A DNA stretch of 24,600 bases from JAENVU01 sp031362155. Lineage in GTDB: Bacteria > Actinomycetota > Acidimicrobiia > IMCC26256 > JAENVU01. Position 1 is the first letter of the stretch, and every line of letters starts with the position of its first letter. The notes beneath the pieces are model-generated. The model made no database searches, was not told where the DNA came from, and saw only the letters and a program-made list of their open reading frames with translations. Location of the stretch: assembly GCA_031362155.1 (NCBI GenBank), contig JANLRZ010000033.1, positions 1 through 24,600 of the forward strand, given 5' to 3'. Shown here piece after piece: positions 21,762 through 24,600 of the stretch. The position numbers and the translations under genes were made by a program.

Positions 21762-22295
21762 ATGCACGAATCCGTTCGGGGTCGACTCCTGGTGGCCGCG
21801 CCCGATCTGGGAGATCCGAATTTCCGGCGGACGGTCGTCGTGATGCTGGCGCACGACCCGGAGGGAGCGTTGGGCCTCGTCGTGAATCGGCCGACGGACA
21901 TCTCGGTCGACGAGGCAGTCCCGGGATGGCATGGGCCGTCGTCGGCGCCGGCAGTGCTGTTCATGGGTGGACCCGTGGATCCCGAGTCCGTCGTCGCGCT
22001 GGGCGTGGCGCGCAAGGGCGGGTCGGATGGCTCGCTCGCCGGCGGGTTCGAACCGGTCGATCTGGACGCCGATCCCGACGAGTTCCATTCGGTCCGAACC
22101 TTCGTCGGATACTCCGGGTGGGGGGCCGGTCAGCTCGACAGTGAGTTGCGGGCCGGGGGCTGGCTGGTGCTCGATCTCGTGCCGTCGGATCTCACGAGTG
22201 CACAGCCCGATGCTCTGTGGCGTGCCGTGCTGCGTCGGCAGCGGGGATCGGTGGCCTGGCTGGCGAGTGCGCCTGAAGATCCTTCGCTCAACTGA
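21762..22295 (+). CDS. YqgE/AlgH family protein
   Basis: A 177-residue protein of the widespread YqgE/AlgH family (DUF179), molecular function unsettled. The signatures are clear: GRLLVAAPDLGDPNFRRTVVVMLAHDPEGALGLVVNRP at the N-terminus, VLFMGGPVDPESVVALG, a short RTFVGYSGWGAGQLDSELRAGGW and LWRAVLRR near the end. Length is normal (about 185). ATG 21762 is selected because family members begin with this sequence; it has no clear ribosome site. The gene ends in TGA (22293-22295) and its last 8 bp overlap the end of the convergent oxidoreductase gene. Confidence 0.95.
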   Translation: MHESVRGRLLVAAPDLGDPNFRRTVVVMLAHDPEGALGLVVNRPTDISVDEAVPGWHGPSSAPAVLFMGGPVDPESVVALGVARKGGSDGSLAGGFEPVDLDADPDEFHSVRTFVGYSGWGAGQLDSELRAGGWLVLDLVPSDLTSAQPDALWRAVLRRQRGSVAWLASAPEDPSLN

Positions 22296-23352
22296 GCAGA
22301 CCGCGCCCGGTCACCAAGGGGAGGTCGAGGGTCGAGAGCACGCCGGGCGCCGCCGCACACACGGCGGGGATCGCGTTCACGATGCGCATTCCGGTGCCGA
22401 TGAGGCCGGCAGTGTTGTGATCGCCGTCCTCGCCCATCATTTCGAAGTCGACGGTGTACGTCGGCGACCCGGTCACGGTGATCCGGTAGCCGCCGGTGCC
22501 ACTCGGGCGGGGCCACTGGGGTGCGACTGCGGGGTGCATGCGGGTCACATGCTCGACGATGATCGCCGGCCGACCTCGCACGAACCCTTGGACCTCGAAG
22601 CGCAACCCGACCATCGTGCCCTGCCGAATCGTGCCGACGGCAGTCTCGTAGTCGCGGTCGGCCGGGCACCGCTCGACCACTTCCTTGATCTCGTCGATGG
22701 TCTCACCGAGGCCGGCGGCGATCATGTGGAGCGGACCACCCCACGCGAACCCGAGCGCACCCGGGATGAGGAGCAGCGGTTGGTGGTCCAACGGCTGACC
22801 GAACCCCATGGTGTCGAACAACACCTCCGGCTGCATGTAGGTCGAGTAGTCGAGGTTCTCGACGATGCGGATCTGGTCGATGCGTTCGCTGAACCCGCTG
22901 ACCACGAGGGGCAGGAGGTCGTTGGCGAAGCCCGGGTCGATTCCGGAGGTGAAACACGACGTCTGCCCGGCGGCGCACGCCTCATTGAGTTGACGAACCC
23001 AGCCCCGGGGCGCAGTCGGTGGGTACAGCAGCGACACGACCGCGGTCGCCACGACGTTCTTGCCGGCCTCGAGGAAGCGACACATGTCGGCCACGGCCTC
23101 CGTGGGTCGGAGGTCGCCCGTCGCCGTGTAGCAAATGACATCGGCGTCCGACGCGAGGAGGGCGTCGGCATCGTTGGTGGCGAGGACACCGGTCGGGGTG
23201 TCGAGTCCGCCGAGGTCGGCGGCGTCGAGTCCGACCTTGTCGGGGGAGTGCACCCACAGGCCCGCGAGTTCGAGTTCAGGGTGCCGCGCGATCGCATGGA
23301 GCGTGTGCGCACCGACGTTGCCCGTCGACCATTGGATCACCTTGTGGGTCAT
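22288..23352 (-). CDS. Dihydrodipicolinate reductase-like NAD(P)-dependent oxidoreductase
   Basis: The 354-residue protein has an N-terminal Rossmann fold (VIQWSTGNVGAHTLHAIARHPELELAG, GNVG at 11-14), then a DAP-reductase-like body with DVICYTATGDLRP and GKNVVATAVVSLLYPP. The family motif TSGIDPGFANDLLPLVVSG, in the amine/diaminopentanoate dehydrogenase-like group, is followed by SGFSERIDQIRIVENLDYSTY. Relatives occur in actinobacterial clusters for lipid or sterol catabolism, but the substrate is unknown. It is not the biosynthetic DapB, which is about 245-270 residues and carries a different lysine-binding motif. The start ATG 23352 has TACCTT 7 nt upstream. The 152-aa gene lies 59 bp upstream on the same strand. 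Confidence 0.88.
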   Translation of the reverse strand: MTHKVIQWSTGNVGAHTLHAIARHPELELAGLWVHSPDKVGLDAADLGGLDTPTGVLATNDADALLASDADVICYTATGDLRPTEAVADMCRFLEAGKNVVATAVVSLLYPPTAPRGWVRQLNEACAAGQTSCFTSGIDPGFANDLLPLVVSGFSERIDQIRIVENLDYSTYMQPEVLFDTMGFGQPLDHQPLLLIPGALGFAWGGPLHMIAAGLGETIDEIKEVVERCPADRDYETAVGTIRQGTMVGLRFEVQGFVRGRPAIIVEHVTRMHPAVAPQWPRPSGTGGYRITVTGSPTYTVDFEMMGEDGDHNTAGLIGTGMRIVNAIPAVCAAAPGVLSTLDLPLVTGRGLLS

Positions 23353-23359
23353 GCCCGGG

Positions 23360-23365
23360 AAGGTA
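23360..23365 (-). promoter_or_regulatory. -10 box of a probable leaderless promoter (DHDPR-like gene)
   Basis: On the minus strand TACCTT lies 7 nt before ATG 23352, with no Shine-Dalgarno. The gene can therefore be expressed on its own despite the same-strand gene upstream. Confidence 0.5.
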
Positions 23366-23411
23366 TCGGACCAGGGAGTCGGGCGCGATGAGCTCGATTC
23401 GTCGATCGGGA

Positions 23412-23870
23412 TCAGGCGGGGTGGGCCAGCGATTCGATCGCGGTGATGTAGTCGGTGAGGCGCGACGCGATTTCGAAGGCCAGGCCGGGCTCACTCAAGT
23501 CGGGATCGAGCCAGGTCTCGGAGATGCGCCGCCAGTGCTCGGCCCGCCCGAGGAAGGGAGCGACCTCGGCCTCGGCGCCGAGTTCCCGCCGCCATTGCGG
23601 CTCGCCCGCGACGATCCGGGTGATGACGGCGTCGTTGGTTTCGGCCTTCGGGTGTTCGCTGTGGAAGCCGACCTCGAGCGCGAGCGTGCGGGCGGCGGGG
23701 ACATCTCGGGCGCCGACCACCTGGGCCTCGTAGTGCTCCTTGGTGGCCTTCTCGGCTCCGAACCAGACCTTGATGCCGTAACGGTGGGCGCGCATACGCA
23801 GCGTGCCGAACTCGGCCGGAACGATGCCGCGGAGCGCATCGCCGACGTCATCGAAGAGCGAGGATTCCAT
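23412..23870 (-). CDS. Unrecognised soluble protein, 152 residues
   Basis: I do not recognise the family. The protein is soluble, acidic to neutral, with alternating strand-like (LRMRAHRYGIKVWFG, YEAQVVGA, TLALEVGFHSEHP) and helix-like stretches (WRRELGAEAEVAPFLGRAEHWRRISETW, FEIASRLTDYITAIESL). The FHSEHPKAETNDAVI segment and the repeated tryptophans may be conserved features. There is no signal peptide or membrane segment. Codon use (GC-rich third positions) matches neighbours, which supports real coding. It lies 28 bp after the EamA transporter on the same strand, so cotranscription is likely. Start ATG 23870 has only a weak -10-like AATGCT 6 nt upstream. Confidence 0.75.
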   Translation of the reverse strand: MESSLFDDVGDALRGIVPAEFGTLRMRAHRYGIKVWFGAEKATKEHYEAQVVGARDVPAARTLALEVGFHSEHPKAETNDAVITRIVAGEPQWRRELGAEAEVAPFLGRAEHWRRISETWLDPDLSEPGLAFEIASRLTDYITAIESLAHPA

Positions 23871-23898
23871 GGGCCCAGCATTGCCGCGATCGGTCGGC

Positions 23899-24467
23899 TC
23901 AGGTCGAGATGAGGACCAAGCTGGCCACCGCGAGTCCGAGACCGGCGAGGCGGAGCCGACCGATCTTCTCGTGACCGAACGCCCGGGCGAGGATCACCGT
24001 GACGGCGGGGAACAGGTTCGCGACCGGTGCGACGACGCTGAGGAGGCCGTGGCGAACGGCGACGAGTAGCAGTGCGTTGGCGCCGGCATCGGTGATGCCG
24101 GAGACCGTGACCATCGGGTACGCGTCCCGAGGGACGGTCATGGGCCGCCGCAGGAGGCGCAGCCCGACGAGCAAGGCGATCACCGGCGCGGCGCGGGCGG
24201 CGACGACGGGCCAGAGACCGGCACCGTGAGACGTTTCGGCGATGAGAATTAGGTACAGGCCGAAGCCAACCGCAGCACCCAGCCCGCACTGGATCTCGCG
24301 GCTCCGGCTCATCTGGGTCGCGTCGGCGGACTCCTCCGCGGAACCGGCGACCACGCCGATCGAGACGAGGGCGAGGACGATCCCGATCAGCGCGGTCGTG
24401 CCCGGTCGCTCGCCCCGGGCCAACCCCCAGCCGACTTGGAGGACCGCGGCGCCGACCGCACTCAGGG
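23899..24467 (-). CDS. EamA/DMT-family transporter, N-terminus lost at a fold-back junction
   Basis: This drug/metabolite-type membrane transporter has a reliable part of about 189 residues running from LSAVGAAVLQVGWGLARGER to the C-terminus LAVASLVLIST. It contains the end of the first EamA repeat (ALIGIVLALVSIGVVAG) and a full second repeat with about five membrane segments, including ANALLLVAVRHGLLSVVAPVANLFPAVTVILARAFGHEKI, which is diagnostic. EamA proteins usually have about 280-300 residues, so about 90 N-terminal residues are missing. Upstream of 24467 the sequence turns into an inverted copy of the same gene. The frame stays open to an ATG at 24519, but those first 18 residues come from the centre and antisense arm and are not genuine. 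The substrate is unknown. The 152-aa gene follows after 28 bp. Confidence 0.85.
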
Positions 24468-24600
24468 CCGGGCGAGTGTGGTCGCGCCCCTGAGTGCGGT
24501 CGGCGCCGCGGTCCTCCAAGTCGGCTGGGGGTTGGCCCGGGGCGAGCGACCGGGCACGACCGCGCTGATCGGGATCGTCCTCGCCCTCGTCTCGATCGGC
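24355..24600. repeat. Large perfect inverted repeat at the window edge (likely fold-back artefact)
   Basis: Bases 24355-24467 and 24488-24600 are exact reverse complements (113 bp each), separated by a 20-bp centre (24468-24487). The arms reach the last base of the window, so the repeat may continue further. Both arms encode the same EamA segment on opposite strands (ARGERPGTTALIGIVLALV on minus in the left arm and on plus in the right arm). Perfect identity through a coding region, with the gene cut at the turning point, is what a self-chimeric read or contig end gives. A real palindrome of this size would be unstable in most cells. Confidence 0.95.

Noticed and set aside
20028..22088. 686-codon minus-strand open frame covering the hotdog A gene, hotdog B and part of yqgE
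   Set aside because: Only the last 269 codons look like protein. The rest is arginine/histidine-rich shadow sequence antisense to yqgE or out of frame with hotdog B, common in GC-rich DNA.
24488..24600. A second EamA-like gene on the plus strand at the right edge
   Set aside because: It is an exact reverse-complement copy of the left arm of the fold-back repeat, with no divergence, so it is not counted as a separate gene.

Overview
The window looks like a piece of chromosome from a high-GC actinobacterium, and the Acidimicrobiia are the best guess. The gene set points that way: an F420-type LLM oxidoreductase, a mycothiol-dependent maleylpyruvate isomerase-family protein, DUF3052 and DUF3817 proteins, SMP-30 and pirin proteins, and the order secA - prfB - ftsE - ftsX. 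Many genes have a TANNNT -10 hexamer only 6-8 nt before the start codon, the actinobacterial style of leaderless transcription. I see no rRNA, tRNA, CRISPR array, insertion sequence, integrase or phage gene. Coding density is very high. The longest gap is about 230 bp (17914-18146), so no gene-free stretch exceeds 300 bases.

Layout. Bases 1-4661 (+) are a core block: the C-terminal end of SecA, release factor 2, the FtsE/FtsX pair, and a secreted coiled-coil LytM/M23 protein that is the natural partner of FtsEX in septal wall cleavage. Bases 4711-6246 (+) encode a degenerate ankyrin-repeat protein. A 1-Cys peroxiredoxin (-) follows, divergent from a (+) run of MFS exporter, DUF3052, SRAP (abasic-site protein) and MDMPI-family enzyme. 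Bases 10324-12107 (-) hold a thioesterase and an LLM oxidoreductase whose genes overlap by ATGA. Pirin and SMP-30 lie on the plus strand at 12250-13949. At 14023-15725 (-) a HalD/BesD-like 2-oxoglutarate oxygenase and an SDR form a probable two-gene operon, back to back with a prostaglandin-reductase-like MDR enzyme (+). A secreted CAP protein with propeller-like repeats and a DUF3817 membrane protein (-) come next, then a Gfo/Idh/MocA oxidoreductase and a small membrane protein (+). Bases 20028-21691 (-) encode two double-hotdog proteins coupled by ATGA. YqgE (+), a dihydrodipicolinate-reductase-like oxidoreductase, an unrecognised 152-aa protein and a truncated EamA transporter (all -) complete the window.

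Most of the middle and right part reads as ordinary accessory metabolism in one- or two-gene units, probably acting on acyl-CoA and other lipid-like or xenobiotic substrates. I find no clear new defence or mobile system. The most striking anomaly is at the right edge. There a perfect inverted repeat with arms of at least 113 bp (24355-24467 and 24488-24600, 20-bp centre) folds back inside the EamA gene and removes its true 5' end. This is most likely an assembly or amplification chimera. Other points worth attention are the leaderless promoter pattern, the overlapping divergent start codons at CATG (15723-15726), the four-hotdog tandem, and the CAP-propeller fusion.
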